In this document: piece after piece, positions 7,574 through 16,538 of the stretch
Layout of the letters: every line of letters starts with the position of its first letter
Position numbering within the stretch: the stretch's first letter is position 1
NCBI GenBank assembly: GCA_947455595.1
Contig: CANGOP010000005.1
Span: 108,643 to 172,642 of the forward strand
DNA from: Gammaproteobacteria bacterium
GTDB lineage: Bacteria; Pseudomonadota; Gammaproteobacteria; Steroidobacterales; Steroidobacteraceae
Length of the DNA stretch: 64,000 nucleotides
Reading direction: 5' to 3'
Position numbers and translations under genes: made by a program
The notes under the pieces: generated by a model
The model's database searches: none
What the model was told of the DNA's origin: nothing
The model's input: the letters and a program-made list of their open reading frames with translations, nothing else

Positions 7574-10033
7574 ATGAGCCGATCCCCGCTGCCGAACCAT
7601 GCCCGTGTCGTCATCGTCGGCGGCGGCGTCATCGGCACCTCTGTGGCCTACCATCTCGCACACGCCGGCTGGACGGACATCGTGCTGCTGGAGCGTGACC
7701 GGTTGACCTCCGGCACCACCTGGCATGCCGCGGGTCTGATGGTTCGCTTTGGCTCAACCTCCGAGACGTCCACCGAGATCCGCAAATATACGCGCGACCT
7801 ATATAGCCGACTGGAGGCCGAGACCGGTCAGGCGACGGGCTTTCGACCCATCGGTTTACTCGAAGTGGCGTCCGACAAAGGACGCCTCGAGGAGTACCGA
7901 CGGGTGGCGGCGTTCAACCGCCACTTGGGCGTCGAGGTGCACGAAGTCTCGCCTCGCGAAGTGGAATCCCTCTTTCCGCTCGCGAAGGTCGACGACATTG
8001 AAGCGGGCTTCTATGTCCCAGGCGATGGTCGGGTCAACCCGGTCGATGTGACGATGGCGCTCGCGAAAGGCGCACGGTTGAAGGGCGCGCAGATTATCGA
8101 AGGGGTGAGCGCGACCGGCGTGACCCGCCAGGGTCGCCGAGTGACCGGTGTCACAACCGATCATGGAACCATTCACGCGGACATCGTGGTCAATTGCTGC
8201 GGCATGTGGGCACGGGAATTCGGCGCACGCGCCGGCGTCAACATTCCCAATCAAGCCGCTGAACACTACTACCTGATCACCGAGCCCATCGCCGATCTGC
8301 CCGCCAACCTGCCGGTGTTGGAAGACCCGGGCTTTTATGGCTATTACCGCGAAGAAGGCGGTGGCTTGATGGTGGGCCTCTTTGAACCGGAGGCGGCGGC
8401 GTGGCAACTCGACGGGATCCCCGCCGATGCCAGCTTCCTTGAGCTGCCGCCGGATTGGGAGCGCATGTCGCCCTTCTTGGAGCGCGCGATGTCCCGCGTG
8501 CCGATCACCACGCGGGTCGGCATCAAAAAGTTTTTTTGCGGTCCGGAGAGCTTTACACCGGACTTGCGACCCATTGTGGGCGAGGCGCCCGAGCTGGAGG
8601 GCTACTTCGTGGCAGCCGGCCTCAATTCCATTGGCATCCTGACGGGCGGGGGATTGGGACGTGCGCTCGCGCACTGGATCATGACCGGAACACCGGACGT
8701 CGATGTCACCGGATTCAACATCGACCGCCTCCACGTCTATCAAGCGAACCGAGCCTATCGTCGGGCCCGCACGGTCGAGTCGCTCGGACTCGTCTACCAG
8801 TGCCATTATCCGAATCTCACCCTCCAGACGGCTCGGGGCGCACGGCGCTCACCGTTCCATGCTCAACTCGCCGCCTTAGGCGCTCACTTCAAGGAAGTCA
8901 GCGGCTGGGAAAGTCCCGATTGGTTCGGCGAACCCGGCGCGACGCCGGAACCGGGTCCCCTGACCTGGGGCCGTGCCGCTTGGTGGGATCGCTGGGCGAA
9001 CGAGCACCGCGCCGCACGCGAAGGTGTCGTCGCGATGGACATGTCCTTCATGGGCAAACTGCTCGTGCAAGGTCGCGATGCCGGCGAGGTGTTGGATCGC
9101 ATCAGCGCCAATGCGGTGAATGGCACCATGGGCCGCATCACCTACACGCAGTGGCTCAATCCGTTGGGCAAGCTCGAGGCGGATGTCACCGTGACCAAGC
9201 TCGATGAGGAGACATTCTTCGTCGTCGTCACCGACACGCAGGTGAAGCATATCGCCACCTGGTTACGCAGGAACACTCCTCAGGGTGCTCATTGCTTCAC
9301 AACCGATGTGACCTCAGGCTACGGTCAACTCAATGTACAGGGTCCCCGTTCGCGCGAATTGCTGCAGTCGCTGACGACCGCTGACCTGTCGGATACCGCG
9401 TTTCCGTTCCGCACGGCCCGAGAAATCGACCTCGGATTTGCACGCGCCTTGTGTGTGCGCATCACCTATGTCGGTGAACTCGGGTATGAACTGTATATTC
9501 CATCTGAGCAGGCCGCATACGTCCACGAACGCATCATCGAAGCGGGACGCGCAACGGGATTGGTGCACGCAGGCTTGAAAGCCTTGGGTAGCCTGCGCAT
9601 GGAAAAAGCCTATCGCGACTACGGCCACGACATTGACAACACCGATGATCCGATCGAAACCGGCTTTCGCTTTGCGCTCGCACTCGATAAGCCTGGTGGA
9701 TTTATCGGCCGAGATGCCGTCCTGGCCAAGCTCGCGTCCGGCCCGCTGCACCGACAGCTGGTGCAGGTGCGGGTGCTGGATCCCGAACCCCTGATGTACC
9801 ACGCTGAAGTCCTCCACCGCGACGGCGTGTCCGTCGGCTATGTCCGAGCGGCGTCCTACGGGCATACGCTGAACGGGGCTGTGGGTCTTGCCATGGTGGA
9901 GCCCGGCTGTGTGGTCGATGAGGACTACCTCCACAGTGGCCACTGGGAAGTCGATATCGCCGGCATGCGGTACCCCGCCGAAGTCAGCCTGAAGCCGCTG
10001 TACGATCCCAAGAACGCGAGAATCCGCGGATGA
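7574..10033 (+). CDS. FAD-dependent oxidoreductase/GcvT fusion (dimethylglycine or sarcosine dehydrogenase-like)
   Basis: An 819-residue two-part enzyme. The N-terminal D-amino-acid-oxidase-like half carries the FAD motif VVIVGGGVIGTSVAYHL (residues 11-27) and SGTTWHAAG. In dimethylglycine and sarcosine dehydrogenases the His of that motif binds FAD covalently. The C-terminal half, from about residue 430, is a GcvT aminomethyltransferase fold (VAMDMSFMGKLLVQG, then GELGYELYIP and GLKALGSLRMEKAYRDYG), which hands the one-carbon unit to tetrahydrofolate. The family catalyses oxidative N-demethylation yielding 5,10-methylene-THF. The exact substrate (dimethylglycine, sarcosine or another N-methyl amine) is uncertain. 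Flanking transporters at 6229 and 10074 suggest a small uptake-and-use cluster. Confidence 0.88.
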   Translation: MSRSPLPNHARVVIVGGGVIGTSVAYHLAHAGWTDIVLLERDRLTSGTTWHAAGLMVRFGSTSETSTEIRKYTRDLYSRLEAETGQATGFRPIGLLEVASDKGRLEEYRRVAAFNRHLGVEVHEVSPREVESLFPLAKVDDIEAGFYVPGDGRVNPVDVTMALAKGARLKGAQIIEGVSATGVTRQGRRVTGVTTDHGTIHADIVVNCCGMWAREFGARAGVNIPNQAAEHYYLITEPIADLPANLPVLEDPGFYGYYREEGGGLMVGLFEPEAAAWQLDGIPADASFLELPPDWERMSPFLERAMSRVPITTRVGIKKFFCGPESFTPDLRPIVGEAPELEGYFVAAGLNSIGILTGGGLGRALAHWIMTGTPDVDVTGFNIDRLHVYQANRAYRRARTVESLGLVYQCHYPNLTLQTARGARRSPFHAQLAALGAHFKEVSGWESPDWFGEPGATPEPGPLTWGRAAWWDRWANEHRAAREGVVAMDMSFMGKLLVQGRDAGEVLDRISANAVNGTMGRITYTQWLNPLGKLEADVTVTKLDEETFFVVVTDTQVKHIATWLRRNTPQGAHCFTTDVTSGYGQLNVQGPRSRELLQSLTTADLSDTAFPFRTAREIDLGFARALCVRITYVGELGYELYIPSEQAAYVHERIIEAGRATGLVHAGLKALGSLRMEKAYRDYGHDIDNTDDPIETGFRFALALDKPGGFIGRDAVLAKLASGPLHRQLVQVRVLDPEPLMYHAEVLHRDGVSVGYVRAASYGHTLNGAVGLAMVEPGCVVDEDYLHSGHWEVDIAGMRYPAEVSLKPLYDPKNARIRG

Positions 10034-10073
10034 TGCCCCGAACCCTGATGACGCTCACCCGGGCAGCGCGCGC

Positions 10074-10949
10074 GTGAATCCACTGCATATCGCAATGGCG
10101 GTGATGATCACCGCCATTTGGGGCACGAACTTTGTGGTCATCAAGTTCGGACTCGGTGAATTCCCGCCCTTTCTCTTTGCAGCGCTGCGCTTTGGCACAT
10201 CCGCGTTTCCGTGGCTGCTGTTCGTCAAGAGGCCCCGCATTCCATGGCGCTTTCTGATTCAATTCGGGACGCTCTTGGGTGCCGGGCAATTTGGTCTGCT
10301 CTTCCTCGCCATGCGCCATGACATCTCACCGGGACTCGCCTCGCTGTTGATGCAGTCCCAGGCCTTCATCACCATCGTGATCAGTGCTTTGGTTTTTCAC
10401 GAGCGTTTGCGTGCGCTACAAATTCTGGCCCTGTCGATCGCGGCCCTCGGGGTTGGACTCATCGGGTGGCACACCGTGATGCGCCCGGATACGACGGTCA
10501 CCTTGAAGGGGTTTCTGCTCCTCATGGCCGCGTCGACCTCCTGGTCCTGCGCCAATCTCGTCGTTCGACGCGCCGGCCGGGTCAACATGCTCGGCTTTAT
10601 GGTTTGGTCGAGTCTGTTCTCGGTACCGCCCTTGTTGGCCTTACACGCGCTCACCGACGGCTGGGCAGGCACGTTCGACATTCTCGCCCACGCCAATTGG
10701 GTTGCCTGGCTGACGGTGGCCTGGCAGGCGCTCGGCAATACACTAATCGGCTTCGGTACTTGGAACTGGCTGTTAATGCGCTATCCGGCTGCCACGATCA
10801 CACCGATGGCGCTCTTGGTCCCGGTGTTCGGGATGACGTCCTCTGCAATCGTGCTCGGGGAGGCCTTGCCCCTGTGGAAAATCGTCGCTGGATTGTTCGT
10901 GATCGCCGGTCTGACGCTCAACTTTCTCGCCGCGCGTCGCCCAGCCTGA
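10074..10949 (+). CDS. EamA-family (DMT superfamily) transporter
   Basis: A 291-residue membrane protein with ten predicted segments arranged as two EamA repeats. The first begins MNPLHIAMAVMITAIWGTNFVVIKFGLGEFPP and the second about residue 150 (MAASTSWSCANLVVRRAGR). The family exports amino acids and other metabolites. The start is GTG at 10074; no better ATG precedes the first transmembrane helix. It lies 40 bases after the FAD/GcvT enzyme and is probably co-transcribed with it. It converges on the DHA2 pump gene, with only one base between the two stop codons. Confidence 0.88.
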   Translation: MNPLHIAMAVMITAIWGTNFVVIKFGLGEFPPFLFAALRFGTSAFPWLLFVKRPRIPWRFLIQFGTLLGAGQFGLLFLAMRHDISPGLASLLMQSQAFITIVISALVFHERLRALQILALSIAALGVGLIGWHTVMRPDTTVTLKGFLLLMAASTSWSCANLVVRRAGRVNMLGFMVWSSLFSVPPLLALHALTDGWAGTFDILAHANWVAWLTVAWQALGNTLIGFGTWNWLLMRYPAATITPMALLVPVFGMTSSAIVLGEALPLWKIVAGLFVIAGLTLNFLAARRPA

Positions 10950-10950
10950 A

Positions 10951-12474
10951 TCAATGATCGGCGCTGGCGTTGGCCGGCACGCTCACCGGCCGTGCGTGAC
11001 CGGGTGAGCGCAGCAGCCAGACCATCGGCAACGTCACCATGGTCGCCACCGCCAGTCGCATAAAGTCGTTCGCATACGCGATGCCAAGCGCCTGTCGGCG
11101 AATCTCGCCCAACAGTCCTAAGGTCGGCGCATTGGCGCCGGGCAGGGCACCCACCGCCAACCAGCGGCGCACGTCGTAGACGCTGAAGTGTTCGACCAAA
11201 TAGGACACATTGGTCTGTGCGGAGCGCGCTAACCACGCGATGACGACGGAGATACCCACCGACGCCCCGATGTTGCGAATCAGCGTGAGCAACACACCCG
11301 CCTCGGTGCGCGCTTTATCCGGCAAAGTCGCATACGCAATCAAGGAGAGCGGCATGAACGTCAGGGGCGTTCCCAAGCCTTGCAGCAGACTCGCTGCGAG
11401 AAAGCGGTCCACCTGAGTATCCACACCGAATTGGCCCATGAGTGCGAGCGACAGGGATGCCAACAGTATCCCCACCGTCATGGTTGGACGCGGACCAAAT
11501 AACGAGGTCATGCGCGCACCGATCATCATGGCCAACACCGACGAAGCCCCGCGCGCCGCCATGAGCCACCCCGCTTGTGTCGGCGTATAGCCTTTGACCT
11601 GCTCCAGAAAACCCGGCACCAGCACGGCCGGCGAAATCACCGCCACACCCACGATGAACATCATGATCATGGAAACGGTGAAATTTCGATCCTTGAATAA
11701 ATGGATGTCGACGAACGGCTGCCGACCGGTCAGCGAGTGCGTGAGGAACATGTAAAACGTCATACCGCACAGAAAGGCCTCGACCATGATTTCAGTCGAG
11801 GCAAACCAGTCTTGTGACTCACCGCGATCCAGCATGAGTTGCAGGCAACCGACGGCAACGGACAGCAGCACAAAACCGAGCGCATCGAACGGCCGCTTTC
11901 CGTCACCGCCACCTTTGGGGAGGGACGCCATGAGGGCTAGCCATCCGATGATGCCCAGCGGCAAATTGATATAAAAAGCCCATCGCCACGACACCTGATC
12001 GGTGAGCCAACCCCCGAGCGTCGGCCCGATCACCGGACCGACCATCACGCCCATGCCCCACAAAGCCATCACGCGACCATGACTCTCGCGCGGAAATTCG
12101 CGCAGGAGGGCCACCTGCGAGAGCGGCACCAGCGCCGCACCAAACGCCCCTTGCACCATCCGAAAGCACACCATCTGGGTCAACGTGACCGCCACGCCGC
12201 ACAACATCGAGCCAGCCGTGAACCCCAGAATGGATAGACCAAGGACCGTACGAATGCCAAATCGCACGCCGAGCCACCCCGCCAGTGGCGTCATGATGGC
12301 GCTGACAACGATATAAGACGTCACCACCCACCCCGCTTGATCCGGGGTTGCCTGGAGCGTGCCTTGGATATTGGGCAGCGCCACATTCACAATCGTCGAA
12401 TCGATCGCATACAGGACAGTCGCGAGGGTCGCTGCAAGACCTAATAACAGTCGCGATCCAAAGGAATTGACCAC
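10951..12474 (-). CDS. DHA2-family (EmrB/QacA) multidrug efflux MFS transporter
   Basis: A 507-residue inner-membrane protein with about 14 hydrophobic segments, the size and topology of DHA2 drug:H+ antiporters. N-terminal landmarks are DSTIVNVALPNIQGTL and WVVTSYIVVSAIMTPLAGWLGVRFG; QMVCFRMVQGAFGAALVPL and MGVMVGPVIGPTLGGWLTD are the motif C region. It lies three bases downstream of a MarR regulator, the classic repressor-pump arrangement. No EmrA-like periplasmic adaptor or outer-membrane channel is adjacent, so it may act alone or share partners elsewhere, for example those at 37.8-40.5 kb. The substrate is unknown. Confidence 0.92.
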   Translation of the reverse strand: MVNSFGSRLLLGLAATLATVLYAIDSTIVNVALPNIQGTLQATPDQAGWVVTSYIVVSAIMTPLAGWLGVRFGIRTVLGLSILGFTAGSMLCGVAVTLTQMVCFRMVQGAFGAALVPLSQVALLREFPRESHGRVMALWGMGVMVGPVIGPTLGGWLTDQVSWRWAFYINLPLGIIGWLALMASLPKGGGDGKRPFDALGFVLLSVAVGCLQLMLDRGESQDWFASTEIMVEAFLCGMTFYMFLTHSLTGRQPFVDIHLFKDRNFTVSMIMMFIVGVAVISPAVLVPGFLEQVKGYTPTQAGWLMAARGASSVLAMMIGARMTSLFGPRPTMTVGILLASLSLALMGQFGVDTQVDRFLAASLLQGLGTPLTFMPLSLIAYATLPDKARTEAGVLLTLIRNIGASVGISVVIAWLARSAQTNVSYLVEHFSVYDVRRWLAVGALPGANAPTLGLLGEIRRQALGIAYANDFMRLAVATMVTLPMVWLLRSPGHARPVSVPANASADH

Positions 12475-12477
12475 CGG

Positions 12478-12936
12478 TCAGCGTCCGCTCTCGAGATTGC
12501 CGCGGACCCGGTCGAGGAGCAGCATCAACTGCTTGCGCTCGGACACGGTGAGGCCCTCTAGGGCCCGTTCGCGTGTCGCCGTCGCGATGGCTTCCAGGCG
12601 GGCCGTGAAGGGCTTCGCCTGTGCAGTCACCTGCAGACGAAACGCCCGTCGATCGGTCGGGTCGGACAAACGCTCCACATAGCCGCACCCGACCAGACGA
12701 TCGACCATACGCCCCAACGTCACCGGTGTGACCTCAAGGCGTGCCGCAAGATCAATCTGCCGAGAGAGGGGTTCCCGCGCAACGTAGAACAACAACCGAG
12801 CCAGCGCGGGGGTCAAATCCAAGCCTTCGGCCCGTGCATAGAAGTCTCGTCGCAATAAACGCAGGACGTCCGCAAAGACGGGGCCTAACGAGGCTTCCGA
12901 GCGAGCACGCACCATGGGACTCCAGAGCACCGTCAT
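12478..12936 (-). CDS. MarR-family transcriptional regulator
   Basis: A 152-residue winged-helix regulator. The DNA-binding core (LSRQIDLAARLEVTPVTLGRMVDRLVGCGYVERLSDPTDRRAFRLQVT, about residues 57-105) includes the DxRDRR-like wing DPTDRRAF. It precedes the DHA2 pump by three bases and very likely represses it and itself. The start at 12936 gives an AGGA at 10-base spacing. An internal ATG at 12915 (MVRARSEASLG) has a better-placed GGAG and is a real alternative. An imperfect palindrome just upstream is a candidate operator. Such repressors respond to phenolic or hydrophobic ligands. Confidence 0.9.
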   Translation of the reverse strand: MTVLWSPMVRARSEASLGPVFADVLRLLRRDFYARAEGLDLTPALARLLFYVAREPLSRQIDLAARLEVTPVTLGRMVDRLVGCGYVERLSDPTDRRAFRLQVTAQAKPFTARLEAIATATRERALEGLTVSERKQLMLLLDRVRGNLESGR

Positions 12937-12943
12937 TGAAATA

Positions 12944-12958
12944 ATATCCTAAGGTTAT
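12944..12958. promoter_or_regulatory. Candidate MarR operator
   Basis: ATATCCT A AGGTTAT is a 15-base odd-centred dyad with six of seven arm positions matching. It lies seven bases upstream of the marR ATG at 12936 (28 upstream of the alternative start at 12915). MarR proteins typically bind dyads of 15-20 bases overlapping their own promoter, so autoregulation of the regulator-pump operon is likely. Confidence 0.45.
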
Positions 12959-13035
12959 CAAATTGCCATGACGGGGTCGGCTCTGCCGCGGCTCCGGTAT
13001 GATCACGGGATCTGAACGAACGCGAGCGCTGCGGT

Positions 13036-15102
13036 ATGAAGATCGGGGATGTGACCACGATGGAGATCGTCAACCAGGTGGCGATCGTGCAAACCGACGC
13101 ACCCCCAGTCAACGCGCTCGCGGCACCGGTGCGCGCAGGGCTGGTCACGGCGCTTCAGAGCGCGATCGCCGATCCATCGGTCCACGCCATCGTCTTGAGC
13201 TGTGCGGGGCGCACTTTCCATGCTGGCGCGGACATCACCGAATTATCCACCGGCCCTGTCAGTCCGACCCTCGGGGAATTGCTGGCCCTGTTAGAGCAGT
13301 GCCCAAAGCCCGTCGTGGCAGCGCTGCACGGCACGACGCTCGGCGGGGGACTTGAACTGGCGCTCACCGCGCACTACCGGATCGCCGCTGAGGATGCACG
13401 CGTCGGTCTGCCCGAAGTGCAGCTGGGCCTCATCCCGGGTGCCGGTGGCACGCAGCGATTACCGCGTGTCTGCGGCGTGGGCCCCGCACTCGACATCATC
13501 ACGAGCGGCCGTCACGTGAACGCCGGCGAAGCGCTCACGCTCGGGATCGTCGATCGACTCGTCCCGGCAGCAAGTCTCGCGGCCGCCGCGCGTGAGTGGG
13601 CTCACGAACTGATCGCGACGGGCGCACCCTGTCGTCGCGTGAGTGAGCGCGCCATCGAGGGAACCCGCGACGCCCAGCACGCCGTCATCAGCGCATTCAC
13701 CGCCGCTCAGGGCAAAGCATTTTCCCGACTCCATGCGCCGGCGGCCGCCATTCGGGCGGTACAAGCCGCCGTTGATCAACCGTTTGCAGCGGGGCTGGCA
13801 TCCGAACGGGCGGAGTTCGTCAAGCTGCTCCAGGATCCGCAGTCGCGCGCGCTGCGGCATCTGTTTTTTGCGGAACGCGCGCTCAGCAAGTCACGCTTTA
13901 TCTCCAAGGAGGCAGCGCCGCTGCCGATCCACCGTGTGGGCGTAGTCGGCGCAGGCACCATGGGTGGCGGTATCGCGATGAATTTTTTGAATGCCGGCAT
14001 CCCCGTTCATCTCGTTGAGGTGAGTGCCGAGGCCTTGGAACGCGGGCTGTCCGTCATTCGCCGCAACTACGCGTCGAGTGCCGCCAAGGGCAAGCTCACC
14101 GCCGAGGCGGTGACCACGCGCCTCGGCCTGTTGGCATCGTCGACCGACTTAGCGTCCTTGAGCGACTGTGACCTCGTCATTGAAGCGATTTACGAGAACA
14201 TGGACGCCAAGCTCGAGCTCTTCGGACGACTCGATGGGCTCGTCAAACCCAGCGCGATCCTCGCGAGTAATACCTCGTATTTGGATATCGAGCGCATGGG
14301 GCAGGCCACTCGCCGTCCGCAGCAGGTGCTTGGTCTACACTTCTTCTCACCCGCCAACGTCAATCGGCTGCTCGAAGTGGTGCGCACGGCGAGCGCCTCC
14401 TCCGAGACGCTCGCCACCGGACTTGCGGTCGCCAAACGCATCCGCAAGCTCGGCGTGCTGGTCGGTAATGCCCACGGTTTTGTCGGCAATCGGATGTTGG
14501 CCCAACGGCAACGTGAGGCCGACAAGCTCATCCTCGAAGGCGCACTCCCCTGGGATGTCGATCGCGTGCTGGAGACCTTTGGCCTGCCGATGGGACCCTT
14601 CCGGATGCGGGACCTCGCCGGCATGGACATCGGCTGGAATCGTACGGCGAGTGCCTCGTCGACGGTCCGTGAAATCCTGTGTGAGCAAGGGCGCTTGGGC
14701 CAGAAGACGAAAAGTGGTTATTACGACTACGACGAGTCACGCCGCGCCACGCCCTCGACGGTGGCCGAACGCATCGTGCTCGACTTCGCCGCCGAGCACG
14801 GCTACGTCCGTCGCCCGATCAGTGATGAGGAAATCCTCGAGCGCTGTCTGTATCCGATGGTCAACGAGGGCGCCCGGATCCTGGCCGAGGGCATTGCGGA
14901 GCGCGCCTCCGACATCGACATGGTCTGGACGACCGGCTATGGCTGGCCCGTGTGGACGGGTGGTCCGATGCATTGGGCAGACCAAGTGGGCTTAGCGCAC
15001 ATTGTCGAACGCCTGCGCCATTACGAGTCACTGTACGGTGCCGACTTCGTGCCCTCGGAGCATTTGCAGCGGATCGCAGCGGCGGGCGGATCGCTGGGCT
15101 AG
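13036..15102 (+). CDS. Bifunctional enoyl-CoA hydratase / 3-hydroxyacyl-CoA dehydrogenase
   Basis: A 688-residue beta-oxidation enzyme. The N-terminal crotonase domain (about 1-190) has AGRTFHAGADI and LGLIPGAGGTQRLPR, and forms the oxyanion hole and active site that hydrate enoyl-CoA. A Rossmann domain begins about residue 295 (HRVGVVGAGTMGGGIAMNFL) and binds NAD+ to oxidise 3-hydroxyacyl-CoA. C-terminal 3HCDH helices (VGNAHGFVGNRMLAQ, then LYPMVNEGARILAEG) complete it. Length and layout match the monomeric, peroxisomal-type bifunctional enzyme rather than classic FadB. The start at 13036 is kept; ATG 13060 is possible. No thiolase is adjacent. It stands alone and converges on cysG, with five bases between the stop codons. 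Confidence 0.92.
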   Translation: MKIGDVTTMEIVNQVAIVQTDAPPVNALAAPVRAGLVTALQSAIADPSVHAIVLSCAGRTFHAGADITELSTGPVSPTLGELLALLEQCPKPVVAALHGTTLGGGLELALTAHYRIAAEDARVGLPEVQLGLIPGAGGTQRLPRVCGVGPALDIITSGRHVNAGEALTLGIVDRLVPAASLAAAAREWAHELIATGAPCRRVSERAIEGTRDAQHAVISAFTAAQGKAFSRLHAPAAAIRAVQAAVDQPFAAGLASERAEFVKLLQDPQSRALRHLFFAERALSKSRFISKEAAPLPIHRVGVVGAGTMGGGIAMNFLNAGIPVHLVEVSAEALERGLSVIRRNYASSAAKGKLTAEAVTTRLGLLASSTDLASLSDCDLVIEAIYENMDAKLELFGRLDGLVKPSAILASNTSYLDIERMGQATRRPQQVLGLHFFSPANVNRLLEVVRTASASSETLATGLAVAKRIRKLGVLVGNAHGFVGNRMLAQRQREADKLILEGALPWDVDRVLETFGLPMGPFRMRDLAGMDIGWNRTASASSTVREILCEQGRLGQKTKSGYYDYDESRRATPSTVAERIVLDFAAEHGYVRRPISDEEILERCLYPMVNEGARILAEGIAERASDIDMVWTTGYGWPVWTGGPMHWADQVGLAHIVERLRHYESLYGADFVPSEHLQRIAAAGGSLG

Positions 15103-15107
15103 GAGTT

Positions 15108-16538
15108 TTAAGCCGTCAGACGATTGGCGTCGGCTGGATATACCGCCTGAATCGGCGCATCGCCGAACCAGCTTAAGGTGGGCGCCAGCGCAGCCACCGC
15201 GCCGATGATCAGCAGGGCCGGCGACTTCACTGCCGCTTCCGCTGCCAAGGCTGCTGAGCCCTTCAGCGTCCCCACGATGACCCGTTGATCGGCGCGCGTG
15301 CCGTTCTCAACAAATGCGACGGGCGTTGTGGGCGATTGACCGTGGGCGAGCAGTTCCGCCTCCACCCGTTGCACGCTGCCGACACCCATGTAGATCGCCA
15401 GCGTGTCGCGCTCGCGCGCCAGACTCGCCCAATCCACCGCATCCAACGCGGACTGACAGTGGGCGGTGACGAGGCGCACGCCCCGCGCATGGTCACGGTG
15501 GGTGAGGGGAATGCCGGCATAAGCGCCGCAAGCGACCGCTGCCGTCACACCCGGTACCACACGATAGGCGATGCCATGCGCGGCGAGCACCTCGATCTCT
15601 TCGCCGCCGCGACCGAAGACAAACGGGTCGCCACCCTTGAGACGGACAACGCGCCGACCGGCACGGGCGTGTTCGACAAGCAGCGCATTGATCTCATCCT
15701 GCGGGACCGAGTGAAAACCCGCGGCCTTACCCACCGGGATCAGTTCCGCCTCGCGCCGAGAAAGCGCCAAAACTTCCGCGCTCACCAGCCGGTCATGGAG
15801 CACGACATCGGCCGCCTGCAGCGCCCGCAGCGCATTCAGGGTCAGCAGTCCGGGATCACCAGGACCTGCGCCAACCAGATCCACCCGACCACCGCTCGCC
15901 GTGCTACCCATGAGCGCACGTTCGAAAGCCACCTCGGCTTCCATCGGACGACGGCGTCGCAAGGCATCCGGCACCGCACCCTCGAGGAGTGCGGCATAAA
16001 ATCGGCGGCGCTGTGTGAGATCCGGGAACCGCTGTTTGATCCGATCGCGTACCCGACGCAGAAAGGATGCAAGGTCACCGAAAGACTCATCGATCGCCGA
16101 TTCGATGCGTGCGCGCACATAGCGAGCGAACGCCGGCGCAGATCCTTCCGTCGACACCGCGATCACCAGCGGCGAACGATCGACAATCGCCGGTAGGATA
16201 CCCGTCGAAAGCTCCAGATCATCCACGACATTGACCGGAATCCCGCGCGCGGTCGCCGCATCGGCAACCCGACGATTCACGTCCGGATCATCCGTCGCAG
16301 CGACGACCACCGATGCGCCGATGACGTCGGATTCTGCAAAGGCCCGCGCTTCCCACGTGAACTGACCCTCAGCAACCCGTGCGGCGAGCGACGGCGTGAC
16401 CGTTGGCGAAAAAATAGCAATCGCCGGTCCCGCGCTTTGGAAGAGATCGATCTTGCGCTCGGCAATGGTGCCGCCGCCCACGACGACGACCTTGCGGCCC
16501 TTCAAATCGAGAAACAGCGGGAACCAACGCATCGTCAC
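15108..16538 (-). CDS. cysG: Siroheme synthase (uroporphyrinogen-III C-methyltransferase / precorrin-2 dehydrogenase / ferrochelatase)
   Basis: A 476-residue trifunctional enzyme making siroheme, the cofactor of sulfite reductase. The N-terminal domain (1-150) has the NAD-binding GRKVVVVGGGTIAERKI and performs precorrin-2 oxidation and iron insertion. The C-terminal SAM-dependent methyltransferase has VGAGPGDPGLLTLNALRAL (about 218), the VVRLKGGDPFVFGRGGEE signature and IPLTHRDHARGV. Its ATG directly follows the cysI stop codon with no bases between, so it is translated as the third gene of cysJ-cysI-cysG. The gene set supplies both apoenzyme and cofactor for sulfite reduction. Confidence 0.96.
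   Translation of the reverse strand: MTMRWFPLFLDLKGRKVVVVGGGTIAERKIDLFQSAGPAIAIFSPTVTPSLAARVAEGQFTWEARAFAESDVIGASVVVAATDDPDVNRRVADAATARGIPVNVVDDLELSTGILPAIVDRSPLVIAVSTEGSAPAFARYVRARIESAIDESFGDLASFLRRVRDRIKQRFPDLTQRRRFYAALLEGAVPDALRRRRPMEAEVAFERALMGSTASGGRVDLVGAGPGDPGLLTLNALRALQAADVVLHDRLVSAEVLALSRREAELIPVGKAAGFHSVPQDEINALLVEHARAGRRVVRLKGGDPFVFGRGGEEIEVLAAHGIAYRVVPGVTAAVACGAYAGIPLTHRDHARGVRLVTAHCQSALDAVDWASLARERDTLAIYMGVGSVQRVEAELLAHGQSPTTPVAFVENGTRADQRVIVGTLKGSAALAAEAAVKSPALLIIGAVAALAPTLSWFGDAPIQAVYPADANRLTA

Noticed and set aside
7856..8806. 316-residue minus-strand ORF
   Set aside because: Lies wholly inside the FAD/GcvT enzyme gene, shows no family motif and has shadow composition.
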